DNA of 64,000 bases from UBA6059 sp964351595 (GCA_964351595.1 CAYGOT010000009.1:38346-102345), one strand, 5' to 3'; counted from the first letter of the stretch, positions 35,641 through 44,978 are shown. Notes: generated from the sequence alone by a model not told the origin. Numbers and translations: made by a program.

Positions 35641-36353
35641 AGGTGTAGATAGTAGGGCTTGAGGAGCTCGACAAACTGACTGGAATAGGAGCCATCACTT
35701 TCCTTAATAATGAGCGTTTCGCTAGACATAGCAATCTTAGGCTCGTTTACTATCTTGAGTATTCTTCTAAAGACCGACTTGCCCGGCCTATCGTAAATGA
35801 GCAATTCTTCAACCACAGTCATAGTAGTACTACCAAACTCTTTTTCGAATTGCTGTGATTCTGATAGGGGGTAGAGCACGTATGCGACACCCTGCGGACT
35901 GAGCAGCTTTGAGATACATCCCGCAAGGTCATTAGGGGACAGTTCGTCGCTATGTGTTGCTCGTGCTTTCTTGCTGTTAATAGAGCGTTGGCTATTATTG
36001 AAGAATGGGGGATTGCAAACGATCAGGTCATACTGCAAACCGGAATTCTTGGCAAAATCCTGAATAGATACTTGATGTATGCACAGCCGAGAGGACCATC
36101 GACTTCTTGCGAAATTCGCAGTAGCCTCAGCGGCGGCATGTGGCTCCAACTCCACTGCATCGATGCTGGATTGAGGATACTTTTGCGCTAGCATCAGACT
36201 CAAAAGCCCAGTGCCCGCCCCGATATCAAGAATATGCTTTGGATCGTCGGCCTTGGCCCATGCCCCCAATATGCAGCCTTCAGTAGTGACTTTCATGCCA
36301 CTTTGACTCTGATCGACCCTAAATTCCTTGAAATCGAAATACGTATTTGGCAT
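35637..36353 (-). CDS. trmN: tRNA1(Val) adenine(37)-N6-methyltransferase
   Basis: 238 residues. SAM-binding DIGAGTG at 43-49 and the N6-adenine motif NPPF at 114-117; the N-terminus FDFKEFRVDQSQSGMKVTTE with GCILGAWA is specific for the TrmN6/YfiC group. It methylates A37 of tRNA-Val. A perfect -7 box (TAAGTTTG) ends eight bases upstream of the ATG, so the message may start at or near the initiator. Confidence 0.88.
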   Translation of the reverse strand: MPNTYFDFKEFRVDQSQSGMKVTTEGCILGAWAKADDPKHILDIGAGTGLLSLMLAQKYPQSSIDAVELEPHAAAEATANFARSRWSSRLCIHQVSIQDFAKNSGLQYDLIVCNPPFFNNSQRSINSKKARATHSDELSPNDLAGCISKLLSPQGVAYVLYPLSESQQFEKEFGSTTMTVVEELLIYDRPGKSVFRRILKIVNEPKIAMSSETLIIKESDGSYSSQFVELLKPYYLHL

Positions 36354-36360
36354 ATTGCGA

Positions 36361-36368
36361 CAAACTTA
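36361..36368 (-). promoter_or_regulatory. Candidate -7 box abutting the trmN start
   Basis: Minus-strand TAAGTTTG, an exact TAnnTTTG match, ends eight bases before the ATG at 36353. The -33 region is weak. Confidence 0.35.
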
Positions 36369-36375
36369 GACAGTA

Positions 36376-38538
36376 TTGAAGCCTAATCCATTCGCTCATA
36401 TAGGAGTTTTTAGTGATGCCGTTGGCAAGAGACTAATCACCTCTTCATTGGTCATGATCTGTCTTGTTCGCATGATTCAGGCACAATCGATTTCACCTTT
36501 CAGCGAAGTAGAGTTGCAAATCGATACCTCAACTTATACCTGGACGTCTGATACCATCATCGAAAATGGAAAGCCAAAACTGGCCTTTGAATTTACAGAG
36601 GTACAGCCAGTCATAGAGCTGAGGCTTTTTGCATCGTCAACAGTACCCGGCGTGCGGCTTGCACCTTCCACCGACTTTAGGCTTGTGGACAGCCTTTTGT
36701 GGTTTGGAGACCACTATCGTGTAAAAGTGCAGCTTAGCAATCTGATCGAAACCCGGTTTCCGGCTTTCAATTTCATAATTGAGGATGAGGATAATCAGAG
36801 TGCGATTGCTATTCCGCTATTTCCCTACCGGAATACGCAGCTACAGTTCCGCCCTCAGAATACGGAGATGTACATAGGGGAGGAGAAGGTTTTTGACCTA
36901 ATGTGCAATGAGCCACAAAACCTAGTCATTGACAATCAATGGAGGAGTCAGCCGGGTCTCGAATACCGTGTTAGTCTCCAGGGAGGTAAGCCTAAACTCC
37001 ATATAGTGCCCAACGAGCTGGGTCCGGTTACTTTGGAGGCCCAATTGAGTGTCATTCGTCCGAATCTAGGGGATAACAGAAAGCCTGTCTATCGTTTGGA
37101 TTCGATATCACAGATGTTCTTCATCAAGGCAAGCCGCCTGGCGTTCCTGGATGTGAATATCAATGAGGTGATCAAGACGGAAGAGTCAGGGCTGGAGGGC
37201 ATAGAGATCCAACTACAGGATCACCGAAGCTTGCAACTGGGCAAGACCTATAGGCTGGAGCGACAGTCAGAGCCGGGTGGTGCGATCATCGCCGAGATTC
37301 ATACCAAAAGCCGACTAAGCAATAATAGAGTGCTATCATGGTTGCGCGTCTACAACTTTCACGACAAGACGGATGGATATCTGTACATGAAAGACGGGGA
37401 TGACCCCAGGTTTATTACCAACTTCAATATCATCCACCGAACGGAAATCACCGACATCAGTGTGCTTTCCTCTCGAGGAGAGTGGAAGGCTACCACCAGA
37501 GTAAATCCTGGTCAAACGATTGATCTCAAGGTAGAAGGCTTTGGGATGGACAATGCGCCTTTGCTATTTGAGGATGTTCAAACGATCAATTTTGATTCAC
37601 TGATTGGAAACAACACAGTAGCATATTACAGAATAGATATTCCGATAGATATCAAAAAAAAGGAGATAAGAATCTTTCAGAATGGGCAACTGCTTAACAA
37701 GTCCCTCCAGGTAGTTGAGTATGATGAGCCGGCACCACTTTCTTTTGTGAAGCTCAACTACGGTGACCAGCCAATCAGTATCGTTGATCAGAACCAACCC
37801 ATACTATATGAGAAGGTAATCAATGATTTAATGCTGGAGTTTGATTCAGATCTCATCGACCGTCCCAACGACATGCATGGGGTACAGTACCTGGATATTA
37901 AAGTCGAGCTGAGAACTGCCAAAAATGACCTTATTGATTTCAAAGAATTGGAGGATGTGGCGGTCTGTCCGAGTTCTTCTTCGCCTCGTTTTGGGCAATA
38001 TACTGAGCGCCGCTGTAGTGACGATCGACTGGCATTAAATCAATATCTCAACAAGAAGACCTATCAGCTCGAAGAGTGGTCTAAAGCCCTGTTGATTGTG
38101 CGTCACAGCAAAAGTAAATATGGAACTAATGTAGAAGAGGAGCGTGTAGAGATCATGCAAAAACGACTCTATAGTTTTGATATCGATGTGTCCTTCCCTG
38201 CAGGACTGCTTACTAAGCGCTTTGGTCCGGATCAGGACGATGATTTCGACAATCTGGGAGGTATCAGCCTTGCGATGATGGCACAGTTCACCTTCTACCA
38301 CCCTGAGAAAATAGCCATCGAACGCCCCTATAAGATAGGTGCAGGCTTTATTGCGCTCAATGCGTTCAACTTCTCAAGTGAAAACGACAATCGTGATATT
38401 GGCATAGTCGTACTCGGGAGCCTTTACCCAAGGAGCAATTCGAAATTGACCTTTCCGCTCTTTCTGGGCGGAGGCTACCTCCTTTCTAATGCCGCATGGT
38501 TTGTCATGATAGGTCCGGGTATCAGGGTAAGCTTGTAG
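36376..38538 (+). CDS. Large exported protein of unknown function, 720 residues
   Basis: Starts with TTG at 36376; the hydrophobic stretch LITSSLVMICLVRMIQAQ near residues 20-37 serves as a signal peptide. The body is beta-rich with no catalytic signature. A PDZ-like stretch may be present near residues 250-320 (GLEGIEIQLQDHRSLQLGK), but this is weak. The last 80 residues (LFLGGGYLLSNAAWFVMIGP) alternate like outer-membrane strands, so the protein may be membrane-associated. I recognise no family. Divergent from trmN, with only 22 bp between them. The iterated motif at 36824 reads Tyr-Arg-Asn here, in a different frame from most other copies. Confidence 0.6.
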   Translation: MKPNPFAHIGVFSDAVGKRLITSSLVMICLVRMIQAQSISPFSEVELQIDTSTYTWTSDTIIENGKPKLAFEFTEVQPVIELRLFASSTVPGVRLAPSTDFRLVDSLLWFGDHYRVKVQLSNLIETRFPAFNFIIEDEDNQSAIAIPLFPYRNTQLQFRPQNTEMYIGEEKVFDLMCNEPQNLVIDNQWRSQPGLEYRVSLQGGKPKLHIVPNELGPVTLEAQLSVIRPNLGDNRKPVYRLDSISQMFFIKASRLAFLDVNINEVIKTEESGLEGIEIQLQDHRSLQLGKTYRLERQSEPGGAIIAEIHTKSRLSNNRVLSWLRVYNFHDKTDGYLYMKDGDDPRFITNFNIIHRTEITDISVLSSRGEWKATTRVNPGQTIDLKVEGFGMDNAPLLFEDVQTINFDSLIGNNTVAYYRIDIPIDIKKKEIRIFQNGQLLNKSLQVVEYDEPAPLSFVKLNYGDQPISIVDQNQPILYEKVINDLMLEFDSDLIDRPNDMHGVQYLDIKVELRTAKNDLIDFKELEDVAVCPSSSSPRFGQYTERRCSDDRLALNQYLNKKTYQLEEWSKALLIVRHSKSKYGTNVEEERVEIMQKRLYSFDIDVSFPAGLLTKRFGPDQDDDFDNLGGISLAMMAQFTFYHPEKIAIERPYKIGAGFIALNAFNFSSENDNRDIGIVVLGSLYPRSNSKLTFPLFLGGGYLLSNAAWFVMIGPGIRVSL

Positions 38539-38545
38539 TGTTCCG

Positions 38546-39523
38546 CTACCGCAAATCAGCAAGGTAGTCCGTCAAAAAGCTTGCAAATTCCTCAGTCAGT
38601 GGAATACTAGGATCTGTATAGGTAAGTAGATTGAGATTGGGGTCCTCAGGTGCATTCTTAAGTATGTGGTTCATCCCATCTATGATTTTAAGACTGGCAT
38701 TCGCATTACTTTCCGCCAGGATGTTGGCCTGCTCTACCGGCACCTGTATATCTCTCGTCCCATGAATGACAGCCACTGGCATATCAAGTCTCGATATCTC
38801 CAAACTAGGATCATATTGTATCCAGCTGGTCAAATAGGGCTGAGCTGACTCCCTAAAAAGGAATTGCATATTGGGAGGTATGTCGGATACAGTGTTGCCT
38901 TTGCGCAATTCCGATAGGACGTAAGCAGAGTACTCTATCACCCCTTCTGATGAACCCGCCAACTGCTCCAAGATAATCTTATCCGCTGACACCCCTGCAC
39001 CCGCTACGGAAATGAAGAAATCAACCTCTGCTGAGGAGGCGGCAATCATACCAATCAGAGACCCTTCACTATGGCCTATGATACCCACACTCGAGTACCT
39101 TTCATCTTTTCTTAATATTTTGACCCAGCTAATCGCATCTGTCACATAGTCGTTAAAAGTCAGGCCGGCCTCAGTATTAGCCGCGTCAATGCTGGCGCCC
39201 ACGCCCCGCTTGTCATATCTTAGAGAGGCCACATTGGAGAGCAATAGCTCATCAGCGATCATCTTGAGTGAATTGTTTGTTCCCGGTAGGGAGACCGTAT
39301 TGCCATCTCTATCGGTAGGGCCCGATCCTGCTATAATCAGGACGATGGGAACAGCATTGGTCGTATTGGGTCGCAACAATGTCCCGAAGATATCCCCGGC
39401 ACTGGTGGTAATAGATACCTCTTCCTCGAAGGTAGCAGGGCCATCATCGTCCACACAGGATGTGAGGAGGAGGGTTGCTACCGCAAAAATAAAAGGGAGT
39501 GCTATTTGTAAGAGACGATTCAT
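38546..39523 (-). CDS. Alpha/beta hydrolase lipoprotein
   Basis: 325 residues with a lipobox (LLTSC, Cys at about residue 23) followed by Asp-Asp-Asp, an acidic stretch like the lipoprotein export signal that places Bacteroidota lipoproteins on the cell surface. The hydrolase core shows IAGSGPTDRDG (oxyanion), the nucleophile elbow GHSEGS, and late Asp (HGTRDIQVP) and His (GMNHIL). The substrate is unknown. Its TAG stop codon lies within a copy of the iterated motif (38545-38552). Other copies lie at 38911, 39283 and 39477. Confidence 0.87.
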   Translation of the reverse strand: MNRLLQIALPFIFAVATLLLTSCVDDDGPATFEEEVSITTSAGDIFGTLLRPNTTNAVPIVLIIAGSGPTDRDGNTVSLPGTNNSLKMIADELLLSNVASLRYDKRGVGASIDAANTEAGLTFNDYVTDAISWVKILRKDERYSSVGIIGHSEGSLIGMIAASSAEVDFFISVAGAGVSADKIILEQLAGSSEGVIEYSAYVLSELRKGNTVSDIPPNMQFLFRESAQPYLTSWIQYDPSLEISRLDMPVAVIHGTRDIQVPVEQANILAESNANASLKIIDGMNHILKNAPEDPNLNLLTYTDPSIPLTEEFASFLTDYLADLR

Positions 39524-39666
39524 ATGTCAGTAACAAAGCTCTGCGCGCTTGCCCCTAGTTCTATCCAAAGCATTGGCCTTCGGGGATTTTACAAGCGGCT
39601 GATATACGATCTTAGCTACATGTAATCTACTCATTAGATCACTATATTGGCCTCAAAAAAAGGAAT

Positions 39667-41028
39667 ATGAATCGGATATTGACCCTACTAGTGATGCTAG
39701 TCACGTTGGCCTTGAATGCCAATGCCCAAAATAGCTACGTCCCCAAAATACTGCCGATGGAGGATCGGGCAAGAGTAATCAACAGCTGGCTGGCTGAAAG
39801 AGCAGAGACCGTGCTGCCAGATCTGATGCGCAGAACGGGTATCGATATGTGGCTGGTGATCGGTAGTGAGTACAATGAAGATCCGGTCATTAAGACCATG
39901 CTGCCGGCTACCTGGCTCTCTGCAAGGCGGACGACAATGCTGGTAATCTACGATCCGGGCGAAGGCAAGAAGTTGGAGACCTACGCTATTGCCCGCTATA
40001 ATGTCGGCACGATCTTCCAGAAGGCATGGAATCCGTCGCAGCAGCCAGACCAGTGGCAGGCGCTTTCGCGGTTGATCCAGGAAAAGAACCCGAAGAAGAT
40101 CGGTATCAACAAGTCCCCAACTTTTGCGCTAGCGGACGGTTTGTCTGCCAGTCATTATGAGAAGCTGACCGAAGCATTGCCTAAGAACTTTCAAAGCAGG
40201 CTAACGAATGCAGAGATGCTGGCAGTAGGATGGCTCGAGACTCGCACTGAGAGTGAGATGGCTGTGTACCAGCAGATCGTAAGGATTGCTCACCAGATCA
40301 TTGCGGAGGGATTTTCTGATAAGGTCATCCAACCCGGCATTACTACTACAAATGATGTAGTATGGTGGTACAGAGACCGTATCCGTGAATTGGGATTGAC
40401 GACCTGGTTCCATCCATCTGTATCGATCCAGCGACAAGATCCAGAATCTTTTGAGCATTTGCGTTCTTTTTCCGAGCGACCTGAGGATGCGATCATTCAG
40501 CCCGGGGATTTAATTCACACAGACTTTGGCATCAGCTACCTCAGATTGAATACGGATACACAGCAGCATGCTTACATCCTAAAGCCGGGAGAAACTGAGC
40601 CACCAAAGTATCTGACAGATGCTTTTGCCAAGGGTAATGCGGTACAAGATGCCCTGACGGACAACTACAAAGAAGGGCGTACGGGTAATGAAATATTGAA
40701 AGCAGCACTTGATCAGTGTAATGCAGAGGGGCTGAAAGGCGTGATTTATACGCATCCCATCGGTTTTCATGGCCATGCTGCCGGACCTACTATCGGCCTT
40801 TGGGATCAGCAAGGTGGCGTTCCCGGTAGGGGAGACTACCCTCTCTTTAGCAATACGGCCTACTCCATCGAACTCAACGCTGGCGTGTACATTGAAGAGT
40901 GGGGCAAGGAAATCAGAATCATGCTGGAAGAAGATGGTTATTTTGATGGTACAGGATTCCGCTATATCGACGGGCGGCAGAAGGAACTGATGGTGATACC
41001 CAGACCACTCCCACCAAACGGGCAATAA
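39667..41028 (+). CDS. Exported M24 family Xaa-Pro peptidase-like protein
   Basis: 453 residues with a signal peptide (MNRILTLLVMLVTLALNANA). The pita-bread fold is seen from about residue 190: HTDFGISY (metal Asp), HPIGFHGHAAGP (metal His) and SIELNAGVYIEEW (metal Glu), so the two-metal site looks intact. It likely cleaves X-Pro dipeptides or related substrates in the periplasm. It ends in a strong hairpin terminator that runs into the next start codon. Iterated motif at 40823. Confidence 0.87.
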   Translation: MNRILTLLVMLVTLALNANAQNSYVPKILPMEDRARVINSWLAERAETVLPDLMRRTGIDMWLVIGSEYNEDPVIKTMLPATWLSARRTTMLVIYDPGEGKKLETYAIARYNVGTIFQKAWNPSQQPDQWQALSRLIQEKNPKKIGINKSPTFALADGLSASHYEKLTEALPKNFQSRLTNAEMLAVGWLETRTESEMAVYQQIVRIAHQIIAEGFSDKVIQPGITTTNDVVWWYRDRIRELGLTTWFHPSVSIQRQDPESFEHLRSFSERPEDAIIQPGDLIHTDFGISYLRLNTDTQQHAYILKPGETEPPKYLTDAFAKGNAVQDALTDNYKEGRTGNEILKAALDQCNAEGLKGVIYTHPIGFHGHAAGPTIGLWDQQGGVPGRGDYPLFSNTAYSIELNAGVYIEEWGKEIRIMLEEDGYFDGTGFRYIDGRQKELMVIPRPLPPNGQ

Positions 41029-41053
41029 TCATCCCGCAAATGAGGGGATAGTG

Positions 41054-41092
41054 AAAAATGTCTGTTATTAGCAGAATAGCAGACATTTTTTT
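41054..41092 (+). terminator. Intrinsic terminator directly abutting a start codon
   Basis: AAAAATGTCTGTTATT (41054-41069), loop AGCAG, AATAGCAGACATTTTT (41075-41090), a 16-bp stem with one G-T pair, then two more Ts. The ATG of the DUF4097 gene begins at 41093, the next base. It ends the M24 transcript and may limit or regulate the next gene. Confidence 0.75.
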
Positions 41093-41926
41093 ATGCCCCG
41101 ACCTCTAGCTCTTGTATTCGTCCTTTTAAGCGTAGTATGTGCTTTTAATGGCTACAGTCAGCCACTTATTGATGAAATTGACATCAACAGACGAGGTGTA
41201 GATGCCATCCAAATCAAGGCTGGGTTTGCGGATGTCACTCTTACGCAAAGCAACGATCATACCACCCATGTGAAGGGTCGAATTTGGGGTAATTCTACTT
41301 CACGTCTCTACAGGTTTGTCACGAGCATCGAAAATAAGGTGTTGACCATCGAGGTAGTTTCTCCGTTGACGGTCAGGAATGATATCGGCGGTCAGGTGAT
41401 GATTGGCCTCCCACCTCAAGTGAAAGTGGATATTACATCGACTTCAGGGAAGGTGCATGTGGTGGATTACAGGTCGGATAGCATTGTGATCGATAGTAAG
41501 TCGGGAATCGTCGAGGTACTCAAAAGTACAGGTAAGGTCAAAATTTTTTCTGATGATGGTGATGTGCTGTTCAATGCCTTTGATGGTGAAGTTATGGCCC
41601 AAACTGATGATGGTCAAATACAAGTGGTCAACTGCTCTGGCGGCCTTGACCTCACCTCCGATGGAGGTAGGATAGATGGTACACAGCTCATACTTGACCG
41701 CAATAGCTACTTCACCAGCCAAAGTGGAGAAATCAACTTGTCCATTGACCAACCTGAGACTTTTTTCAGCACTGATCTCATATCCAATGGCGAGATCATT
41801 TGGGATATGGTACCCATAGCTGAAGATAGCTACCGCAAAATCATGGGTAAGGTGTACCTCCGCGGTGCATCCAACACTGGATCTATCCACATCAGCTTCA
41901 AAGAGGACGGACTGAGCAGAAGGTGA
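41093..41926 (+). CDS. DUF4097-type beta-strand repeat protein
   Basis: 277 residues with a signal peptide (MPRPLALVFVLLSVVCAFNG). The body repeats short strands rich in Asp, Ser and Gly (SKSGIVEVLKST, DDGDVLFNAFDG, TDDGQIQVVNCSG), the beta-helix pattern of DUF4097. It is probably periplasmic or outer-membrane-associated with an adhesive or structural role. No enzyme motif. Transcription is unusual, because a strong terminator hairpin occupies the whole stretch just before the ATG. The iterated motif at 41829 is within the gene. Confidence 0.8.
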   Translation: MPRPLALVFVLLSVVCAFNGYSQPLIDEIDINRRGVDAIQIKAGFADVTLTQSNDHTTHVKGRIWGNSTSRLYRFVTSIENKVLTIEVVSPLTVRNDIGGQVMIGLPPQVKVDITSTSGKVHVVDYRSDSIVIDSKSGIVEVLKSTGKVKIFSDDGDVLFNAFDGEVMAQTDDGQIQVVNCSGGLDLTSDGGRIDGTQLILDRNSYFTSQSGEINLSIDQPETFFSTDLISNGEIIWDMVPIAEDSYRKIMGKVYLRGASNTGSIHISFKEDGLSRR

Positions 41927-41958
41927 TCAAGTCAATCGATCTGGTCAGCCTATAAACC

Positions 41959-42945
41959 TCACCAAAGGTCATGGATGTTCTTCCTGAAGTACCTGTCATA
42001 GACCGACTTCACAGCATCCATCTGTTCCTGAGAAAATGGTGGTAGCAGTAGGCTCTGGCTATTGCTCTGAACCTGGGAGGGGCTGCTGGCACCAGGAATG
42101 ACCGTGCTCACGCCATCATGCATGAGCACCCATCTGAGGGCGTAGTGATAAAGATGCTCGGTGTTGTCAAAAATTTCCTTTAGCTCATCTACTGCCTTGA
42201 GTCCTTGCTCGTAATCCACTCCTGAGAAGGTTTCGCCCTTATCAAATGCTTCACCATTGCGATTGAACTGGCGATGATCGTCAGCTCGGAATTTTGTGTC
42301 TCTTTGATACTTGCCAGTGAGTAATCCGCTAGCCAACGGCACTCTAGCCAGTATCCCAATATTCTTCTTTTTCAGCATCGGAAAGCATGTCTCCAAAGGC
42401 TTGTGACGAAACATATTGAAGATGATTTGAATCGTGCTCACCACATCATAAGTACTTGCCTTCTCTGCTTCTGCCACCGTCTCCACACTCACACCGAAAT
42501 TGAGCACTTTCCCCTTTTTCCTAATCAAAGCCAGTCGCTCAAAGACCTCCTCAGAGTCATATACCTCAGGGGGTGGACAATGTAGCTGTACCAGATCAAG
42601 CTCGTCAAGACCAGTATTAAACAATGCTTCATCGACGTACTTTTCCAGCACATCAGGGGTGTAGCCTTTGGCAATATGCGGGTTGATGCGTCGGCCTATC
42701 TTGGTGGCGATATGCGTGCTTTGCCTGTTTTCCCTGACAGTTTGACCAACGACCTTTTCACTTTGCTGATCATCATAGACATCTGCGGTATCAAAAAAAT
42801 TGATTCCCTCGTCCAAAGCCTGGTGTAGTATTGATTTGGCTTGACTGGTATCGAACCTGGCTCCCCATCCGCCTCCGACCTGCCACGTCCCGAGAGAAAC
42901 ACTTGATATCTTTAAGCCAGTCTTGCCAAGTATTCTATATTCCAT
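41959..42945 (-). CDS. Aldo/keto reductase
   Basis: 328 residues of the (beta/alpha)8 AKR fold. The catalytic tetrad is visible as Asp52, Tyr57, Lys82 and His122 (FDTADVY, ATKIG, LVQLHCPP). NADPH-dependent carbonyl reduction is expected; the C-terminal TVIPGASSPSQVQSN is the usual cofactor loop. Family members include sugar and small-aldehyde reductases, so the substrate is open. Convergent with the DUF4097 gene. A copy of the iterated motif lies upstream of the start at 42982. Confidence 0.9.
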   Translation of the reverse strand: MEYRILGKTGLKISSVSLGTWQVGGGWGARFDTSQAKSILHQALDEGINFFDTADVYDDQQSEKVVGQTVRENRQSTHIATKIGRRINPHIAKGYTPDVLEKYVDEALFNTGLDELDLVQLHCPPPEVYDSEEVFERLALIRKKGKVLNFGVSVETVAEAEKASTYDVVSTIQIIFNMFRHKPLETCFPMLKKKNIGILARVPLASGLLTGKYQRDTKFRADDHRQFNRNGEAFDKGETFSGVDYEQGLKAVDELKEIFDNTEHLYHYALRWVLMHDGVSTVIPGASSPSQVQSNSQSLLLPPFSQEQMDAVKSVYDRYFRKNIHDLW

Positions 42946-43069
42946 GCACTCTAGTCTTTTTGTGAAGTTATCAAACCTCTACCTATCGGAAAACTATAAT
43001 TCCGGAATGCGAGCCAGGCTCAGCCTAGCTATAAGGGTGGGCGCACAGGTCTTAATGCCTTTTTAGTCC

Positions 43070-43720
43070 TTAAGGTTTGACACCTCTCTCAAGAAATTCG
43101 ACCAAGGGCCGGACTACAGCCAATGATTCTATTAATTCCTGAACCGACACTTGTTTACCATCGGTGATGCGAGTCATGGCATAGTATTGCTTATGGAGCA
43201 GTAGTGGCATCTCAGCAACGCTATCCTTGAGAGGGCCATTGAGCCTTGTTACTTTATCTCCAAGCAGGTGTTCAAATTTGGATTTGAATTCTTTGCGACC
43301 AATAATCTCTTCCAGTTCGTCATAGTTTTCCGATAGGAAAGCGCGCAACCTGGCGAGCGTGGGTGTATCCAGGTCAAATTGTCCACCACCAACATGAACA
43401 GTATCCGCGCTTATACCAATATAGTAGCCGGGCAGTCCTGACTTCCGACCACCGGGGGCGAGAGCAGCCTTCATGATAGTGTTATAGGGCGACTTATCTT
43501 TTGAGAAGCGAATATCACGATTGATTCTGAAGAGTGATTTCTTGGGGTCAGAATCGATCCTGGGGTCCCATTGACCGACCGTGTCCATGACCTCAGAGAT
43601 GAGATTCAAAAAGGGTGTCTTTACCTCGCGCTCGTAGGTCTTCTTGTTATCATTAAACCACTCTTTGTTGTTATTCACTTCCAGAGTAGCAAAAAAGTCT
43701 GAATAAGCTTTCGATATCAT
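43070..43720 (-). CDS. DUF2461 family protein
   Basis: 216 residues. FFATLEVNNNKEWFNDNKKTYE at the N-terminus and FRINRDIRFSKDKSPYNT in the middle are the signature blocks of DUF2461 (TIGR02453). The biochemical role is unknown. The start overlaps the stop of the TfoX-like gene by 4 bp, so the two are a pair in one transcript. The iterated motif at 43330 is embedded in a perfect inverted repeat (TTTCC-GATA-GGAAA). Confidence 0.85.
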   Translation of the reverse strand: MISKAYSDFFATLEVNNNKEWFNDNKKTYEREVKTPFLNLISEVMDTVGQWDPRIDSDPKKSLFRINRDIRFSKDKSPYNTIMKAALAPGGRKSGLPGYYIGISADTVHVGGGQFDLDTPTLARLRAFLSENYDELEEIIGRKEFKSKFEHLLGDKVTRLNGPLKDSVAEMPLLLHKQYYAMTRITDGKQVSVQELIESLAVVRPLVEFLERGVKP

Positions 43721-44043
43721 GTTAGTTCGGATTTTAGTTGATTTAAGGCTTGATCAGCTAGTTGGGGCCATTCTTTGGCATGGGCAAAGTCCACCTCAAA
43801 CCAGCCAGAGAGCGGCTTTTTGCTCTTAAATGGTGAAAACTCCTCTGTAGGAAAATTGAGTGTAGAGCTGTCAAAGCCTTTCCCCAGCTTGAAGACCATA
43901 TTAAACTTTCTATTCAAAAAACAGAAAACCTTGTCTTGATAGACGACTGCCGGTGAGCTCATCATTTTACCAACGGCTAAAGTTGGATCACGGTCAATCA
44001 TCGCTTGCCTGAGCTCTTCAAAATGTAGTTGTTCCTCTCTCAT
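43717..44043 (-). CDS. TfoX/Sxy N-terminal-like or MmcQ/YjbR-like small protein
   Basis: 108 residues: an initial helix, then GKMMSSPAVVYQDKVFCFLN and MVFKLGKG followed by a short strand PLSGWFEVDFAHA and a final helix. This matches the small alpha/beta fold shared by the TfoX N-terminal and YjbR families. I cannot choose between them. The function is unknown. It is the first gene of a pair with DUF2461. Confidence 0.65.
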   Translation of the reverse strand: MREEQLHFEELRQAMIDRDPTLAVGKMMSSPAVVYQDKVFCFLNRKFNMVFKLGKGFDSSTLNFPTEEFSPFKSKKPLSGWFEVDFAHAKEWPQLADQALNQLKSELT

Positions 44044-44177
44044 ATGCTATTATGACGAATGAAATTTCTGCTATTGGACATTGTCCATGAATTAAATTTA
44101 ATATGATGGAGTGAAATCAGCCGGAGTTATGCCCATCCTCCCTTCCTTTTCGATTCTGATTAATCGCCGAAGCTTCC

Positions 44178-44185
44178 TATTTTTG
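44178..44185 (+). promoter_or_regulatory. Candidate -7 box (TATTTTTG)
   Basis: Exact TAnnTTTG match 40 bp upstream of the plsC-like TTG start at 44226. No TTG at -33. Confidence 0.3.
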
Positions 44186-44225
44186 CTCGACTTGGACCAT
44201 TTCCCCAGACTAATGAATAAGTGAT

Positions 44226-44978
44226 TTGTACCTGCTAAGAAGGATTTACAGTATCTATTGCCTCGTCCTATTCGTCAGTTTGTTCTTGATGATTTACCCG
44301 GGCTACCTTCTGGCCATTTGGATTCCGAGCTGGTGGCGTCTGGGTTGCTACACCACTCGTCTGTGGGCTATGCTGTACTTCCCACTAATAGGCATGCCGA
44401 TCAGAATGGAGGGCAGAGAGCACCTCAGGCAGATCAAAGGCAATGCTATTTTCTGCGTCAACCATTTCTCCTTTCTGGACATTGCTGTAATGGGATTTCT
44501 GCCACGACCATTCGTTTTCGTGGGCAAAGAGTCCATCCGCAAAGTTCCACTGTTCGGGTACATGTTTCGCAAGCTTCATATCACAGTCAATCGCAAGAGC
44601 CTCAAGGATAGATACGCCACTTACCAGAAAAGCAGTGCAGCCATTTCGAAGGGCAAGGATTTGGTCATATTTCCGGAGGGAGGTATCGTTACTACAGCGC
44701 CACCTCAGATGTTAAAGTTCAAGGATGGGGCATTCAAGACAGCTATTGCCCAAGGCGTCCCCATTGTCCCCGTCACCCTGCCCAACAATTGGATCATCTT
44801 ACCAGACAATGGGCAATTTCTACCCAAAATCAGGCGTTGCTCCATGATCATACATGAGCCTATCCTGACGGATGGCCTGTCTGAAAATGACGTGGGAGAG
44901 CTCAAGGAGAGATGCTATCAGGTGATCGACAGAGAATTGCGAAAGCATTTTCCAGATCAGCTTGAAGCTGGCTCGTAA
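44226..44978 (+). CDS. 1-acylglycerol-3-phosphate acyltransferase, PlsC-like
   Basis: 250 residues with an N-terminal hydrophobic helix (YCLVLFVSLFLMIYPGYLL). Catalytic NHFSFLD (His80, Asp85) and FPEGG at 149-153 are the acyltransferase motifs I and III. It acylates lysophosphatidic acid in membrane phospholipid synthesis. The initiator is TTG: the only in-frame codons after the TGA at 44214 are ATA, AGT, GAT and TTG. A three-codon ATG-AAT-AAG-TGA frame (44214-44225) ends directly before it. Confidence 0.88.
   Translation: MYLLRRIYSIYCLVLFVSLFLMIYPGYLLAIWIPSWWRLGCYTTRLWAMLYFPLIGMPIRMEGREHLRQIKGNAIFCVNHFSFLDIAVMGFLPRPFVFVGKESIRKVPLFGYMFRKLHITVNRKSLKDRYATYQKSSAAISKGKDLVIFPEGGIVTTAPPQMLKFKDGAFKTAIAQGVPIVPVTLPNNWIILPDNGQFLPKIRRCSMIIHEPILTDGLSENDVGELKERCYQVIDRELRKHFPDQLEAGS

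Noticed and set aside
40579..41025. Minus-strand open frame over the M24 peptidase gene
   Set aside because: Antisense shadow with no recognisable domain, while the plus-strand gene has an intact metal site.
44258..44611. Long open frame in another register over the plsC-like gene
   Set aside because: It is a shadow frame; the acyltransferase in the overlapping frame has full catalytic motifs.
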